From positions 69,256,764-69,320,763 of the forward strand of contig OZ022341.1 in assembly GCA_963989245.1 (NCBI GenBank): a stretch of 64,000 bases of DNA. Reading direction: 5' to 3'. Shown here in pieces: positions 20,637 to 33,240 of this stretch. Position 1 is the stretch's first letter; each line of letters opens with the position of its first letter. Origin of the DNA: Nansenia antarctica. Taxonomy: Eukaryota > Chordata > Actinopteri > Argentiniformes > Microstomatidae. The position numbers and the translations under genes were made by a program. The notes under the pieces are model-generated. The model did not search any database. It was not told the DNA's origin and worked only from the letters and a program-made list of their open reading frames with translations.

Positions 20637-23600
20637 GATAGATGAAAGCACAGGTGGGTATACCTGCTGGGCATTGCTGCCTGTCGCACCTCCGACGGTG
20701 CCAGTGGGCTGACTGCAGGGTCGTCAGCCGGGAGCCACCCTTCACTGATGTTTCGCTCCTTTAATCCCGGAACATCTCAAGGTGGTGGAGCAGTGACAGG
20801 GACGTCTCCCTGCCACTCCCTGCAGCCAGCCCTAGGATCCTCCTTTCCCCCACGCCTTGTCCTTTCTTCTGAGCCAGAGCCAGAAGCTCCCTTGTTCAGC
20901 CTCCTCCGCCAGGTCTTTGAGCGCCTTTCTCAGTTTGGATCCTGTGATCCCCAGCGACCTCAGGAGCCGCTGTGTAGATGTTCCTGTATAGCCTCTGCAC
21001 CCAACTTGCACAGGATAGGTGACTGCCCTCCACCCTGCTTGCGAGCACGCAGCTGCCAAGTCTGTGTACTTTTCCTTCTTTCTCTCGAAGGCAGCCTCCA
21101 TCCCCTCTTCCCATGGAACGGTCAGCTCCGCCATGATGACTGTCCTCATCGGGGTAGACCAGAGTACGACATCTGGCCGAAGGGAGGTTGATGTGATCTC
21201 GTGTGGGAACTTCAGCTGTCGATCGAGGTCAGCTCTCATGTTCCACTCTCCTCCAGGAGACAGGAGGGACCACTGCTTCGTGCTGCTGCCCTGACTTTTT
21301 CCCCCTTGCCGGACAAACTGGATCCGCTGCTGTGATGTGACTGGGCTGCTCTTGTTTGATTCCAGTCTGCGTGCTTCCAGAATTTCCGCTAGTTTGCGCA
21401 GCACCCGGTCGTGCCGCCATCTGTACCGACCCTGCGTCAGTCCCGCCTTGCATCCAGAGAGGATGTGTCGCAAGTTTGGGTTGTTGGCGTTGCAGAGTTG
21501 GCAGGTCTCCTCTGTGCCGTACCAGAGGTGCAGGTTCCGGGAACTGGGAAGGGTGTCGTAGGTGGCCCTGATCGAGAAGCTCAACCTTGCTTGGGGCAGC
21601 CTCCACATATCCTTCCATGTGATGGCTCTGTTGATCACAGCCTCCCACGTTGTCCACCTTCCTTGCTGTTGTTGGCCCACGGCTCTGATTTTGTAGCACT
21701 CCTCTTCGATCTTTACGACTTCGGAGATCACTAGATCTTTCCTTTCCTTCCTCGTTGCCTTGGACCACATCTTGGGTGCTGATCCCCATCCAAACCCAGT
21801 CCTGCCTGGCTGCAGCACCCCGACGATCTCCTGGTGTTTCAAGCGATTGATGGCCTGGTCAACTGCCTGCGTGGCATCCCACTTGCGTCCTGTGCGAACC
21901 TGGGCCTTGCTGTGTTGGACAAACGGGTCGGGTGAGTCTCTCAGCTCGAACACGAGTCTCACCTTCTCCTGTTTATAGCCCAGGCTGATGGATTTCAGTG
22001 GGAGCTTCAGTGTGGTTCTTCCAAACAGCGCTGTATTAGTGAGGCAGCGGGGAAGGCCCAGCCACTTGCGGATGTAGTTGTTGGCTTTTGCGTCCAACTT
22101 CAGCACTGTTGTTAAAGTGATGTCACACAACTTCAGGGGCCACGTGAGACGTTGGTATAAGGTGAACTGGTAACACCACACCTTGAATTTTCCTGGCAGG
22201 AGGCTTTGGTCGATCTTCTTCAGGCCGTCCAAGAGCTGGGAAGTGACAGAAGAAGCCATGTGCTTGTCAGAAAGGTCAGCCGTGTAGAGCCTTCCGAGGC
22301 TTCGCACAGGATGGTCCACTAGCAGCGGGATGTTCTCGCCATCCACTGAGAAAGAGATGTTGTCATTCCGGACTCCTTTCCTGATTGAGAGACTGCGGGA
22401 CTTAGTTGGTTTTATCCTCATCCGGGCCCATGTTAGGAGCTCCTCAAACCTCTTCAGAAGTCTCGCTGTGCACGCTGCTGTCTGAAGGAGTGTGGTGACA
22501 TCATCCATATAGCTCCGTAGGGCTGGGAGTCGCAGACCTGACTGGGATCTGACTCCTCGGACCATCTGTCTTCCGCCGATTAGGATGATCTCAAACGCTG
22601 CTGTGAAAAGGATGGGGTATATCGAACAACCCATCGCTATCCCTTTCTCCAGCCGGTGCCAACACGTTGAGAACTCCTGGGTTGTGTAGCATACATGGAA
22701 GTTGTTAAAGTAGGTTGCTAGTAGGCTCTGGATGCACGGTGGTATGTGGAAGAATTTGAGGGCAAAGTGGATGAACTGGTGGGGAACAGACCCATATGCA
22801 TTTGCAAGGTCCAGCCAAACGACGTGCAGGTCTGATTTGCTCCGCTTCGCTGTCTGGATCTGTTCCCAGATCATAGCCGAGTGCTCCACGCAGCCAGGAA
22901 ATCCTGGGACGCCTGCCTTCTGACAGCTGGTGTCGATGTAATTGTTTGCCAGGAGGTAGCTGGTCATGCGCTTTGCCAGCACTGAGAAGAAAATCTTCCC
23001 CTCCACATTCAATAAGGCTATGCCTCTGAATTGGCTGATGTTATGGGAGTCTTTCTCTTTCGGGATGAAGGTAGTGACTGCTCTGCTCCATGCTGAAGGG
23101 ATGGATTCTGTTTTCCAGGCAATGCCCATTAGTCTCCACAAAAGCTTCAGGGTCATTGGGCAGTTCTTGTATACCCTATAGGAGACGCCATTTGGTCCGG
23201 GTGCAGATGCAGCTCTCGCATGCTCCACCACCTGCTTGACTTCAGACCATCTGGGGGGAGTGGTGTCAAACTGAGAAGAGGGCTCGGGTGGGAGCGGTAC
23301 GTGCCCTGGGGAACCAAGGGGACTCTCCTTTTGGCTGTCACTGAGCTGGTCCTTGATGTGTTCCTCCAGCTCCTGCTCGGTGGTCTGCAGCTTCCCCGAT
23401 TTCGTCTCCTCAAGCAAACCCCGGGCGTACTTAAACGGGTCCCTGAAGAAGTTCGTCCTTGCCTTTTCCTTGTTGCTTCTACGTTTCCTGATCCTTTCAG
23501 CTCGCCTCAGGTGGGTGAGTCTGGTTCTGATCTGACTCCAGAGGTTCTGCAAGCCCTCCTTCTCCTCTTCCTCAGCTCTCCTCCATGCCTTCCGCAAACG

Positions 23601-24362
23601 TCGCCGCTCCTTTACCAGCTGGAGGATTTCTCTCTCCCGTCTCCCGCTCTGCCTAGGAACGGTCCTCCTCTGAGGCATCTCTCCAAATCTTCCCTTGCCT
23701 TCCTCATAGATGATATGGCCGAAGATGTTCAGCTTGGACGTTGTGCTGCCTCTTAGACTGTTCTGGAGGGTGGTATGTAAGCTTTCGTCGAAGCTTCTCC
23801 ATGAATCCTTGTCGCTGGCCTTTGGCCACTTGATCTTGGGTTTCCGGTCTGGCTTCTCTGGGGTTTCTTTGGTGGATTCTCTACCTGACGTTCTGCTCTG
23901 ATGCTCCTGTTGTGGGTCGTGCAGATGTGGTTGCAAATCCTGCTGGGGAGGCTGTTCTTGCTCTCTCTCACTGGATGCAATGGTGGGATCAGTAGCACTG
24001 TGGTGCTCAACCTGGCTCTGATTCCTCCTTGTCTGACCTGCTGGCGCAATGCAAGCTTGCATCTGGTAGCTGCCGCCGCATTTTGTCCTCCCCTGGTGGA
24101 TCCGCAGGCCCAAGTAGGTTGTTACTTTGGACCACCCACAGCTGCATTCTCTCAGGATCCTTTGATCGTTAGTCGTTGCCGTTCCAGTCGTTACCGTGTT
24201 ATCTGTCCTGATTGGTCCATCTTCCATCCCGCCTCTCGGTGGACCGCCGGGTTGTTTTTTCCTTATTCTGCTTGTAGTTAGTTTGGGGAGTCCCTGTAGC
24301 AAGGCTACAAGGACGTGTTTAAAGGGTAACTAGCCCCGCCACCCCCGGTGCAGTCTTTCCTG
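20637..24362 (-). mobile_element. HERO-like retrotransposon, copy 4 (complete)
   Basis: 3,726 bp with the common flanks. Confidence 0.85.
20832..24227 (-). CDS. Retrotransposon RT/endonuclease, copy 4
   Basis: Full-length 1131-aa ORF of the copy 3-6 sub-group. Unique change S537Y in RT motif B (GCSIYPILF). The Ser-Pro at this place is strongly conserved in LINE reverse transcriptases, so activity may be reduced (inference). It keeps Asn632, as in copies 1-2, whereas copies 3, 5 and 6 have Lys. Confidence 0.85.
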   Translation of the reverse strand: MEDGPIRTDNTVTTGTATTNDQRILRECSCGWSKVTTYLGLRIHQGRTKCGGSYQMQACIAPAGQTRRNQSQVEHHSATDPTIASSEREQEQPPQQDLQPHLHDPQQEHQSRTSGRESTKETPEKPDRKPKIKWPKASDKDSWRSFDESLHTTLQNSLRGSTTSKLNIFGHIIYEEGKGRFGEMPQRRTVPRQSGRREREILQLVKERRRLRKAWRRAEEEEKEGLQNLWSQIRTRLTHLRRAERIRKRRSNKEKARTNFFRDPFKYARGLLEETKSGKLQTTEQELEEHIKDQLSDSQKESPLGSPGHVPLPPEPSSQFDTTPPRWSEVKQVVEHARAASAPGPNGVSYRVYKNCPMTLKLLWRLMGIAWKTESIPSAWSRAVTTFIPKEKDSHNISQFRGIALLNVEGKIFFSVLAKRMTSYLLANNYIDTSCQKAGVPGFPGCVEHSAMIWEQIQTAKRSKSDLHVVWLDLANAYGSVPHQFIHFALKFFHIPPCIQSLLATYFNNFHVCYTTQEFSTCWHRLEKGIAMGCSIYPILFTAAFEIILIGGRQMVRGVRSQSGLRLPALRSYMDDVTTLLQTAACTARLLKRFEELLTWARMRIKPTKSRSLSIRKGVRNDNISFSVDGENIPLLVDHPVRSLGRLYTADLSDKHMASSVTSQLLDGLKKIDQSLLPGKFKVWCYQFTLYQRLTWPLKLCDITLTTVLKLDAKANNYIRKWLGLPRCLTNTALFGRTTLKLPLKSISLGYKQEKVRLVFELRDSPDPFVQHSKAQVRTGRKWDATQAVDQAINRLKHQEIVGVLQPGRTGFGWGSAPKMWSKATRKERKDLVISEVVKIEEECYKIRAVGQQQQGRWTTWEAVINRAITWKDMWRLPQARLSFSIRATYDTLPSSRNLHLWYGTEETCQLCNANNPNLRHILSGCKAGLTQGRYRWRHDRVLRKLAEILEARRLESNKSSPVTSQQRIQFVRQGGKSQGSSTKQWSLLSPGGEWNMRADLDRQLKFPHEITSTSLRPDVVLWSTPMRTVIMAELTVPWEEGMEAAFERKKEKYTDLAAACSQAGWRAVTYPVQVGCRGYTGTSTQRLLRSLGITGSKLRKALKDLAEEAEQGSFWLWLRRKDKAWGKGGS

Positions 24363-25134
<772 letters not shown>

Positions 25135-25310
25135 GAAAAAAAAATACATTTGGATGCGGTGATGTCATCATCAAAAAGTGCATCGTAGCAACGGAATGTT
25201 TGAGTTAAAATGTTTGGTTGATATGTGCCAGAATTCAGTTTTGGTGATAACAGCCCTAAGACTAGACCTGAAACTTATTACTCCAAGCTAATATTCTAGA
25301 CTTTTCCAAA

Positions 25311-26792
25311 ATGAGCTTTTACGTCCAGCAACTTCATCCACTTGCACCCCCATGCATGGCTCAAGGTAGACAGCATCTTCCTTTGCCACAAAGTAAGAAC
25401 AGTTTCATGTCTTATTTCATTGATTTGTTACCATTTGAATAATAATAATAAAAATGTTTTACCAAATAAAGCTGTTTTGTGTATCAGTCAATGTGACTTG
25501 ATGTTGACCAATATTGAATGTGTATTCTAGTGCCTGGTCCTGGTCACCAGCAGGTGCAGCACATAGATCTCTGTCTCCAAGAGCGGGACTACATGGAGCA
25601 GTGCCAGCAGAACCAGTTCCACTGCAGTTCCATGGCTCAAGGTAGACAGCATCTTCCTTTGCCACAAAGTAAGAACAGTTTCATGTCTTATTTCATTGAT
25701 TTGTTACCATTTGAATAATAAAAAAAAAAAATGTTTTACCAAATAAAGCTGTTTTGTGCATCAGTCAATGTGACTTGTTGACCAATATTGAATGTGTATT
25801 CTAGTGCCTGGTCCTGGTCACCAGCAGGTGCAGCACATAGATCTCTGTCTCCAAGAGCGGGACTACATGGAGCAGTGCCAGCAGAACCAGTTCCACTGCA
25901 GTTCCATGGCTCAAGGTAGACAGCATCTTCCTTTGCCACAAAGTAAGAACAGTTTCATGTCTTATTTCATTGATTTGTTACCATTTTAATAATAATAAAA
26001 AAAAATGTTTTACCAAATAAAGCTGTTTTGTGTATCAGTCAATGTGACTTGTTGACCAATATTGAATGTGTATTCTAGTGCCTGGTCCTGGTCACCAGCA
26101 GGTGCAGCACATAGATCTCTGTCTTCAAGAGCGGGACTACATGGAGCAGTGCCAGCAGAACCAGTTCCACTGCAGTTCCATGGCTCAAGGTAGACAGCAT
26201 CTTCCTTTGCCACAAAGTAAGAACAGTTTCATGTCTTATTTCATTGATTTGTTACCATTTGAATAATAATAAAAAAAAATGTTTTACCAAATAAAGCTGT
26301 TTTGTGCATCAGTCAATGTGACTTGTTGACCAATATTGAATGTGTATTCTAGTGCCTGGTCCTGGTCACCAGCAGGTGCAGCACATAGATCTCTGTCTCC
26401 AAGAGCGGGACTACATGGAGCAGTGCCAGCAGAACCAGTTCCACTACTACGTCTCTAAGCTACAGTACTGCCTCTGGCTGTTACAACACGACCCAATGGT
26501 TCTCCACTACCTGCCTGAGGAGAAAAGGGGGCGTATGTTCAGCTTCTTCTTAGAGCAGAGGGACAGAGCTATGCGGGTACGCTCAGTGGAGAGAGAGGTC
26601 AACAAGAGCACAGTAACACAGCTGAGGAAGAGAAAGGCCCAGGAGGAATGGACGGTGCCTCCTCAGAAGAAACAGTGTGTGGGTTCAAACCAGCAGCTGC
26701 TTTTCGCTGAGGAAGAGATGGAGAAACTGGAGGCCATTCCAGGGATCCTGGACCTGGCTGTGAAGATGGGCTTCCTGTCTGCATCTGACTAG
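25311..26792 (+). CDS. Unit 5 copy of array gene (three internal repeat exons)
   Basis: Predicted exons 25311-25392, 25531-25668, 25805-25942, 26079-26216 and 26353-26792. The reading frame is intact; 311 aa with three 46-residue repeats. The third repeat exon has a synonymous CTT for CTC in CLQE, a change also present in one repeat exon of units 2 and 3, which helps trace exon lineage. Confidence 0.7.
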
Positions 26793-26945
26793 TTAACTTT
26801 AACCCTCTGATTGGTAGCCCTTCCTGACTGAATAATACACATTTATTTATTTAGTAGTAATATGATAATATGTTAGATAATATATGTTATGTTATAAGAT
26901 ATTTATATCAGGTATGTATTTATCATGTTAGGGTTTAATTATGAA

Positions 26946-29900
26946 GATAGATGAAAGCACAGGTGGGTATACCTGCTGGGCATTGCTGCCTGTCGCACCT
27001 CCGACGGTGCCAGTGGGCTGACTGCAGGGTCGTCAGCCGGGAGCCACCCTTCACTGATGTTTCGCTCCTTTAATCCCGGAACATCTCAAGGTGGTGGAGC
27101 AGTGACAGGGACGTCTCCCTGCCACTCCCTGCAGCCAGCCCTAGGATCCTCCTTTCCCCCACGCCTTGTCCTTTCTTCTGAGCCAGAGCCAGAAGCTCCC
27201 TTGTTCAGCCTCCTCCGCCAGGTCTTTGAGCGCCTTTCTCAGTTTGGATCCTGTGATCCCCAGCGACCTCAGGAGCCGCTGTGTAGATGTTCCTGTATAG
27301 CCTCTGCACCCAACTTGCACAGGATAGGTGACTGCCCTCCACCCTGCTTGCGAGCACGCAGCTGCCAAGTCTGTGTACTTTTCCTTCTTTCTCTCGAAGG
27401 CAGCCTCCATCCCCTCTTCCCATGGAACGGTCAGCTCCGCCATGATGACTGTCCTCATCGGGGTAGACCAGAGTACGACATCTGGCCGAAGGGAGGTTGA
27501 TGTGATCTCGTGTGGGAACTTCAGCTGTCGATCGAGGTCAGCTCTCATGTTCCACTCTCCTCCAGGAGACAGGAGGGACCACTGCTTCGTGCTGCTGCCC
27601 TGACTTTTTCCCCCTTGCCGGACAAACTGGATCCGCTGCTGTGATGTGACTGGGCTGCTCTTGTTTGATTCCAGTCTGCGTGCTTCCAGAATTTCCGCTA
27701 GTTTGCGCAGCACCCGGTCGTGCCGCCATCTGTACCGACCCTGCGTCAGTCCCGCCTTGCATCCAGAGAGGATGTGTCGCAAGTTTGGGTTGTTGGCGTT
27801 GCAGAGTTGGCAGGTCTCCTCTGTGCCGTACCAGAGGTGCAGGTTCCGGGAACTGGGAAGGGTGTCGTAGGTGGCCCTGATCGAGAAGCTCAACCTTGCT
27901 TGGGGCAGCCTCCACATATCCTTCCATGTGATGGCTCTGTTGATCACAGCCTCCCACGTTGTCCACCTTCCTTGCTGTTGTTGGCCCACGGCTCTGATTT
28001 TGTAGCACTCCTCTTCGATCTTTACGACTTCGGAGATCACTAGATCTTTCCGTTCCTTCCTCGTTGCCTTGGACCACATCTTGGGTGCTGATCCCCATCC
28101 AAACCCAGTCCTGCCTGGCTGCAGCACCCCGACGATCTCCTGGTGTTTCAAGCGATTGATGGCCTGGTCAACTGCCTGCGTGGCATCCCACTTGCGTCCT
28201 GTGCGAACCTGGGCCTTGCTGTGTTGGACAAACGGGTCGGGTGAGTCTCTCAGCTCGAACACGAGTCTCACCTTCTCCTGTTTATAGCCCAGGCTGATGG
28301 ATTTCAGTGGGAGCTTCAGTGTGGTTCTTCCAAACAGCGCTGTATTAGTGAGGCAGCGGGGAAGGCCCAGCCACTTGCGGATGTAGTTGTTGGCTTTTGC
28401 GTCCAACTTCAGCACTGTTGTTAAAGTGATGTCACACAACTTCAGGGGCCACGTGAGACGTTGGTATAAGGTGAACTGGTAACACCACACCTTGAATTTT
28501 CCTGGCAGGAGGCTTTGGTCGATCTTCTTCAGGCCGTCCAAGAGCTGGGAAGTGACAGAAGAAGCCATGTGCTTGTCAGAAAGGTCAGCCGTGTAGAGCC
28601 TTCCGAGGCTTCGCACAGGATGGTCCACTAGCAGCGGGATCTTCTCGCCATCCACTGAGAAAGAGATGTTGTCATTCCGGACTCCTTTCCTGATTGAGAG
28701 ACTGCGGGACTTAGTTGGTTTTATCCTCATCCGGGCCCATGTTAGGAGCTCCTCAAACCTCTTCAGAAGTCTCGCTGTGCACGCTGCTGTCTGAAGGAGT
28801 GTGGTGACATCATCCATATAGCTCCGTAGGGCTGGGAGTCGCAGACCTGACTGGGATCTGACTCCTCGGACCATCTGTCTTCCGCCGATTAGGATGATCT
28901 CAAACGCTGCTGTGAAAAGGATGGGGGAGATCGAACAACCCATCGCTATCCCTTTCTCCAGCCGGTGCCAACACGTTGAGAACTCCTGGGTTGTGTAGCA
29001 TACATGGAAGTTGTTAAAGTAGGTTGCTAGTAGGCTCTGGATGCACGGTGGTATGTGGAAGAATTTGAGGGCAAAGTGGATGAACTGGTGGGGAACAGAC
29101 CCATATGCATTTGCAAGGTCCAGCCAAACGACGTGCAGGTCTGATTTGCTCCGCTTCGCTGTCTGGATCTGTTCCCAGATCATAGCCGAGTGCTCCACGC
29201 AGCCAGGAAATCCTGGGACGCCTGCCTTCTGACAGCTGGTGTCGATGTAATTGTTTGCCAGGAGGTAGCTGGTCATGCGCTTTGCCAGCACTGAGAAGAA
29301 AATCTTCCCCTCCACATTCAATAAGGCTATGCCTCTGAATTGGCTGATGTTATGGGAGTCTTTCTCTTTCGGGATGAAGGTAGTGACTGCTCTGCTCCAT
29401 GCTGAAGGGATGGATTCTGTTTTCCAGGCAATGCCCATTAGTCTCCACAAAAGCTTCAGGGTCATTGGGCAGTTCTTGTATACCCTATAGGAGACGCCAT
29501 TTGGTCCGGGTGCAGATGCAGCTCTCGCATGCTCCACCACCTGCTTGACTTCAGACCATCTGGGGGGAGTGGTGTCAAACTGAGAAGAGGGCTCGGGTGG
29601 GAGCGGTACGTGCCCTGGGGAACCAAGGGGACTCTCCTTTTGGCTGTCACTGAGCTGGTCCTTGATGTGTTCCTCCAGCTCCTGCTCGGTGGTCTGCAGC
29701 TTCCCCGATTTCGTCTCCTCAAGCAAACCCCGGGCGTACTTAAACGGGTCCCTGAAGAAGTTCGTCCTTGCCTTTTCCTTGTTGCTTCTACGTTTCCTGA
29801 TCCTTTCAGCTCGCCTCAGGTGGGTGAGTCTGGTTCTGATCTGACTCCAGAGGTTCTGCAAGCCCTCCTTCTCCTCTTCCTCAGCTCTCCTCCATGCCTT

Positions 29901-30671
29901 CCGCAAACGTCGCCGCTCCTTTACCAGCTGGAGGATTTCTCTCTCCCGTCTCCCGCTCTGCCTAGGAACGGTCCTCCTCTGAGGCATCTCTCCAAATCTT
30001 CCCTTGCCTTCCTCATAGATGATATGGCCGAAGATGTTCAGCTTGGACGTTGTGCTGCCTCTTAGACTGTTCTGGAGGGTGGTATGTAAGCTTTCGTCGA
30101 AGCTTCTCCATGAATCCTTGTCGCTGGCCTTTGGCCACTTGATCTTGGGTTTCCGGTCTGGCTTCTCTGGGGTTTCTTTGGTGGATTCTCTACCTGACGT
30201 TCTGCTCTGATGCTCCTGTTGTGGGTCGTGCAGATGTGGTTGCAAATCCTGCTGGGGAGGCTGTTCTTGCTCTCTCTCACTGGATGCAATGGTGGGATCA
30301 GTAGCACTGTGGTGCTCAACCTGGCTCTGATTCCTCCTTGTCTGACCTGCTGGCGCAATGCAAGCTTGCATCTGGTAGCTGCCGCCGCATTTTGTCCTCC
30401 CCTGGTGGATCCGCAGGCCCAAGTAGGTTGTTACTTTGGACCACCCACAGCTGCATTCTCTCAGGATCCTTTGATCGTTAGTCGTTGCCGTTCCAGTCGT
30501 TACCGTGTTATCTGTCCTGATTGGTCCATCTTCCATCCCGCCTCTCGGTGGACCGCCGGGTTGTTTTTTCCTTATTCTGCTTGTAGTTAGTTTGGGGAGT
30601 CCCTGTAGCAAGGCTACAAGGACGTGTTTAAAGGGTAACTAGCCCCGCCACCCCCGGTGCAGTCTTTCCTG
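26946..30671 (-). mobile_element. HERO-like retrotransposon, copy 5 (complete)
   Basis: 3,726 bp with the common flanks. Confidence 0.85.
27141..30536 (-). CDS. Retrotransposon RT/endonuclease, copy 5
   Basis: Full-length 1131-aa ORF of the copy 3-6 sub-group with no obvious change in a catalytic motif (DLANAY, GCSISPILF, YMDD, CCHC and RPD...E all present). Of the sub-group it is the copy most likely to be functional on sequence grounds. Confidence 0.85.
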   Translation of the reverse strand: MEDGPIRTDNTVTTGTATTNDQRILRECSCGWSKVTTYLGLRIHQGRTKCGGSYQMQACIAPAGQTRRNQSQVEHHSATDPTIASSEREQEQPPQQDLQPHLHDPQQEHQSRTSGRESTKETPEKPDRKPKIKWPKASDKDSWRSFDESLHTTLQNSLRGSTTSKLNIFGHIIYEEGKGRFGEMPQRRTVPRQSGRREREILQLVKERRRLRKAWRRAEEEEKEGLQNLWSQIRTRLTHLRRAERIRKRRSNKEKARTNFFRDPFKYARGLLEETKSGKLQTTEQELEEHIKDQLSDSQKESPLGSPGHVPLPPEPSSQFDTTPPRWSEVKQVVEHARAASAPGPNGVSYRVYKNCPMTLKLLWRLMGIAWKTESIPSAWSRAVTTFIPKEKDSHNISQFRGIALLNVEGKIFFSVLAKRMTSYLLANNYIDTSCQKAGVPGFPGCVEHSAMIWEQIQTAKRSKSDLHVVWLDLANAYGSVPHQFIHFALKFFHIPPCIQSLLATYFNNFHVCYTTQEFSTCWHRLEKGIAMGCSISPILFTAAFEIILIGGRQMVRGVRSQSGLRLPALRSYMDDVTTLLQTAACTARLLKRFEELLTWARMRIKPTKSRSLSIRKGVRNDNISFSVDGEKIPLLVDHPVRSLGRLYTADLSDKHMASSVTSQLLDGLKKIDQSLLPGKFKVWCYQFTLYQRLTWPLKLCDITLTTVLKLDAKANNYIRKWLGLPRCLTNTALFGRTTLKLPLKSISLGYKQEKVRLVFELRDSPDPFVQHSKAQVRTGRKWDATQAVDQAINRLKHQEIVGVLQPGRTGFGWGSAPKMWSKATRKERKDLVISEVVKIEEECYKIRAVGQQQQGRWTTWEAVINRAITWKDMWRLPQARLSFSIRATYDTLPSSRNLHLWYGTEETCQLCNANNPNLRHILSGCKAGLTQGRYRWRHDRVLRKLAEILEARRLESNKSSPVTSQQRIQFVRQGGKSQGSSTKQWSLLSPGGEWNMRADLDRQLKFPHEITSTSLRPDVVLWSTPMRTVIMAELTVPWEEGMEAAFERKKEKYTDLAAACSQAGWRAVTYPVQVGCRGYTGTSTQRLLRSLGITGSKLRKALKDLAEEAEQGSFWLWLRRKDKAWGKGGS

Positions 30672-30792
30672 CATATAAAAATACAAATAAACATAAATAA
30701 AATATAATAAATAAAAAATAATTTCACTTATCAAAGTTGTAATGTGTTTTTCTTTAGTTAAACTTGAGTCCAATTGAGTCTGAAAACACACA

Positions 30793-30828
<36 letters not shown>

Positions 30829-30830
30829 CA

Positions 30831-30908
<78 letters not shown>
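30672..30908. repeat. AT-rich spacer and (CT)n(CA)n between units 5 and 6
   Basis: Same layout. The CA run before CAGACAGACA is longer than in the other units. Confidence 0.85.
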
Positions 30909-30912
<4 letters not shown>

Positions 30913-31430
30913 TCATCACATACTCCATCCCCTTGGTCCGGACCATGAAAGGCAAAAGGGCGTTCTCATTTGCAGCCCCTTCCTCTTGGAATTCATTACA
31001 GCAGAGTCTGAAACTGTCTCAGCTGATCCCTCTCTCCAGTTTCAAGCTCTTGCTGAGAGGCATACAGTGCGAGTCCATGATTTGTTCTTGCTATTAAGTT
31101 GACCCTCCCTTTTGCCCATTACTGACCCCTCCCTGTCCCTAGATCTTTAGCTGTCTAGTTTTAGGTTTTTGTAGTTTTAGTTTAGTTTTAGATTATCTTA
31201 GACTGTTTTAGACTAGTTTTAGTTTTAGATTATCTTAGACTGTTTTAGACTAGTTTTAGTTTTAGACTATGTAGTTTTAGTTTAGTTTTAGACTATGTAG
31301 GCCAGGTTTTGTATTGTATTTGTTTGTGGTGGATGTTGTATGCCTGTGAACAGGTCACACTTGAAAATGAGCCCTTGGGGCTCAATGTGTTTCTTACCTG
31401 TATAAATAAAGGTTAAATAAAATAAAATAG
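30909..31430 (+). mobile_element. LINE tail, unit 6
   Basis: Interior long form of the L2/CR1-type tail. Confidence 0.75.
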
Positions 31431-31605
31431 AAAAAAAAATACATTTGGATGCGGTGATGTCATCATCAAAAAGTGCATCGTAGCAACGGAATGTTTGAGT
31501 TAAAATGTTTGGTTGATATGTGCCAGAATTCAGTTTTGGTGATAACAGCCCTAAGACTAGACCTGAAACTTATTACTCCAAGCTAATATTCTAGACTTTT
31601 CCAAA

Positions 31606-33087
31606 ATGAGCTTTTACGTCCAGCAACTTCATCCACTTGCACCCCCATGCATGGCTCAAGGTAGACAGCATCTTCCTTTGCCACAAAGTAAGAACAGTTT
31701 CATGTCTTATTTCATTGATTTGTTACCATTTGAATAATAATAATAAAAATGTTTTACCAAATAAAGCTGTTTTGTGTATCAGTCAATGTGACTTGATGTT
31801 GACCAATATTGAATGTGTATTCTAGTGCCTGGTCCTGGTCACCAGCAGGTGCAGCACATAGATCTCTGTCTCCAAGAGCGGGACTACATGGAGCAGTGCC
31901 AGCAGAACCAGTTCCACTGCAGTTCCATGGCTCAAGGTAGACAGCATCTTCCTTTGCCACAAAGTAAGAACAGTTTCATGTCTTATTTCATTGATTTGTT
32001 ACCATTTGAATAATAAAAAAAAAAAATGTTTTACCAAATAAAGCTGTTTTGTGCATCAGTCAATGTGACTTGTTGACCAATATTGAATGTGTATTCTAGT
32101 GCCTGGTCCTGGTCACCAGCAGGTGCAGCACATAGATCTCTGTCTCCAAGAGCGGGACTACATGGAGCAGTGCCAGCAGAACCAGTTCCACTGCAGTTCC
32201 ATGGCTCAAGGTAGACAGCATCTTCCTTTGCCACAAAGTAAGAACAGTTTCATGTCTTATTTCATTGATTTGTTACCATTTTAATAATAATAAAAAAAAA
32301 TGTTTTACCAAATAAAGCTGTTTTGTGTATCAGTCAATGTGACTTGTTGACCAATATTGAATGTGTATTCTAGTGCCTGGTCCTGGTCACCAGCAGGTGC
32401 AGCACATAGATCTCTGTCTCCAAGAGCGGGACTACATGGAGCAGTGCCAGCAGAACCAGTTCCACTGCAGTTCCATGGCTCAAGGTAGACAGCATCTTCC
32501 TTTGCCACAAAGTAAGAACAGTTTCATGTCTTATTTCATTGATTTGTTACCATTTGAATAATAATAAAAAAAAATGTTTTACCAAATAAAGCTGTTTTGT
32601 GCATCAGTCAATGTGACTTGTTGACCAATATTGAATGTGTATTCTAGTGCCTGGTCCTGGTCACCAGCAGGTGCAGCACATAGATCTCTGTCTCCAAGAG
32701 CGGGACTACATGGAGCAGTGCCAGCAGAACCAGTTCCACTACTACGTCTCTAAGCTACAGTACTGCCTCTGGCTGTTACAACACGACCCAATGGTTCTCC
32801 ACTACCTGCCTGAGGAGAAAAGGGGGCGTATGTTCAGCTTCTTCTTAGAGCAGAGGGACAGAGCTATGCGGGTACGCTCAGTGGAGAGAGAGGTCAACAA
32901 GAGCACAGTAACACAGCTGAGGAAGAGAAAGGCCCAGGAGGAATGGACCGTGCCTCCTCAGAAGAAACAGTGTGTGGGTTCAAACCAGCAGCTGCTTTTC
33001 GCTGAGGAAGAGATGGAGAAACTGGAGGCCATTCCAGGGATCCTGGACCTGGCTGTGAAGATGGGCTTCCTGTCTGCCTCTGACTAG
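31606..33087 (+). CDS. Unit 6 copy of array gene (three internal repeat exons)
   Basis: Predicted exons 31606-31687, 31826-31963, 32100-32237, 32374-32511 and 32648-33087; 311 aa, frame and splice sites intact. One silent change in the final exon (GGACCG for GGACGG, near 32,948) distinguishes it. Confidence 0.7.
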
Positions 33088-33240
33088 TTAACTTTAACCC
33101 TCTGATTGGTAGCCCTTCCTGACTGAATAATACACATTTATTTATTTAGTAGTAATATGATAATATGTTAGATAATATATGTTATGTTATAAGATATTTA
33201 TATCAGGTATGTATTTATCATGTTAGGGTTTAATTATGAA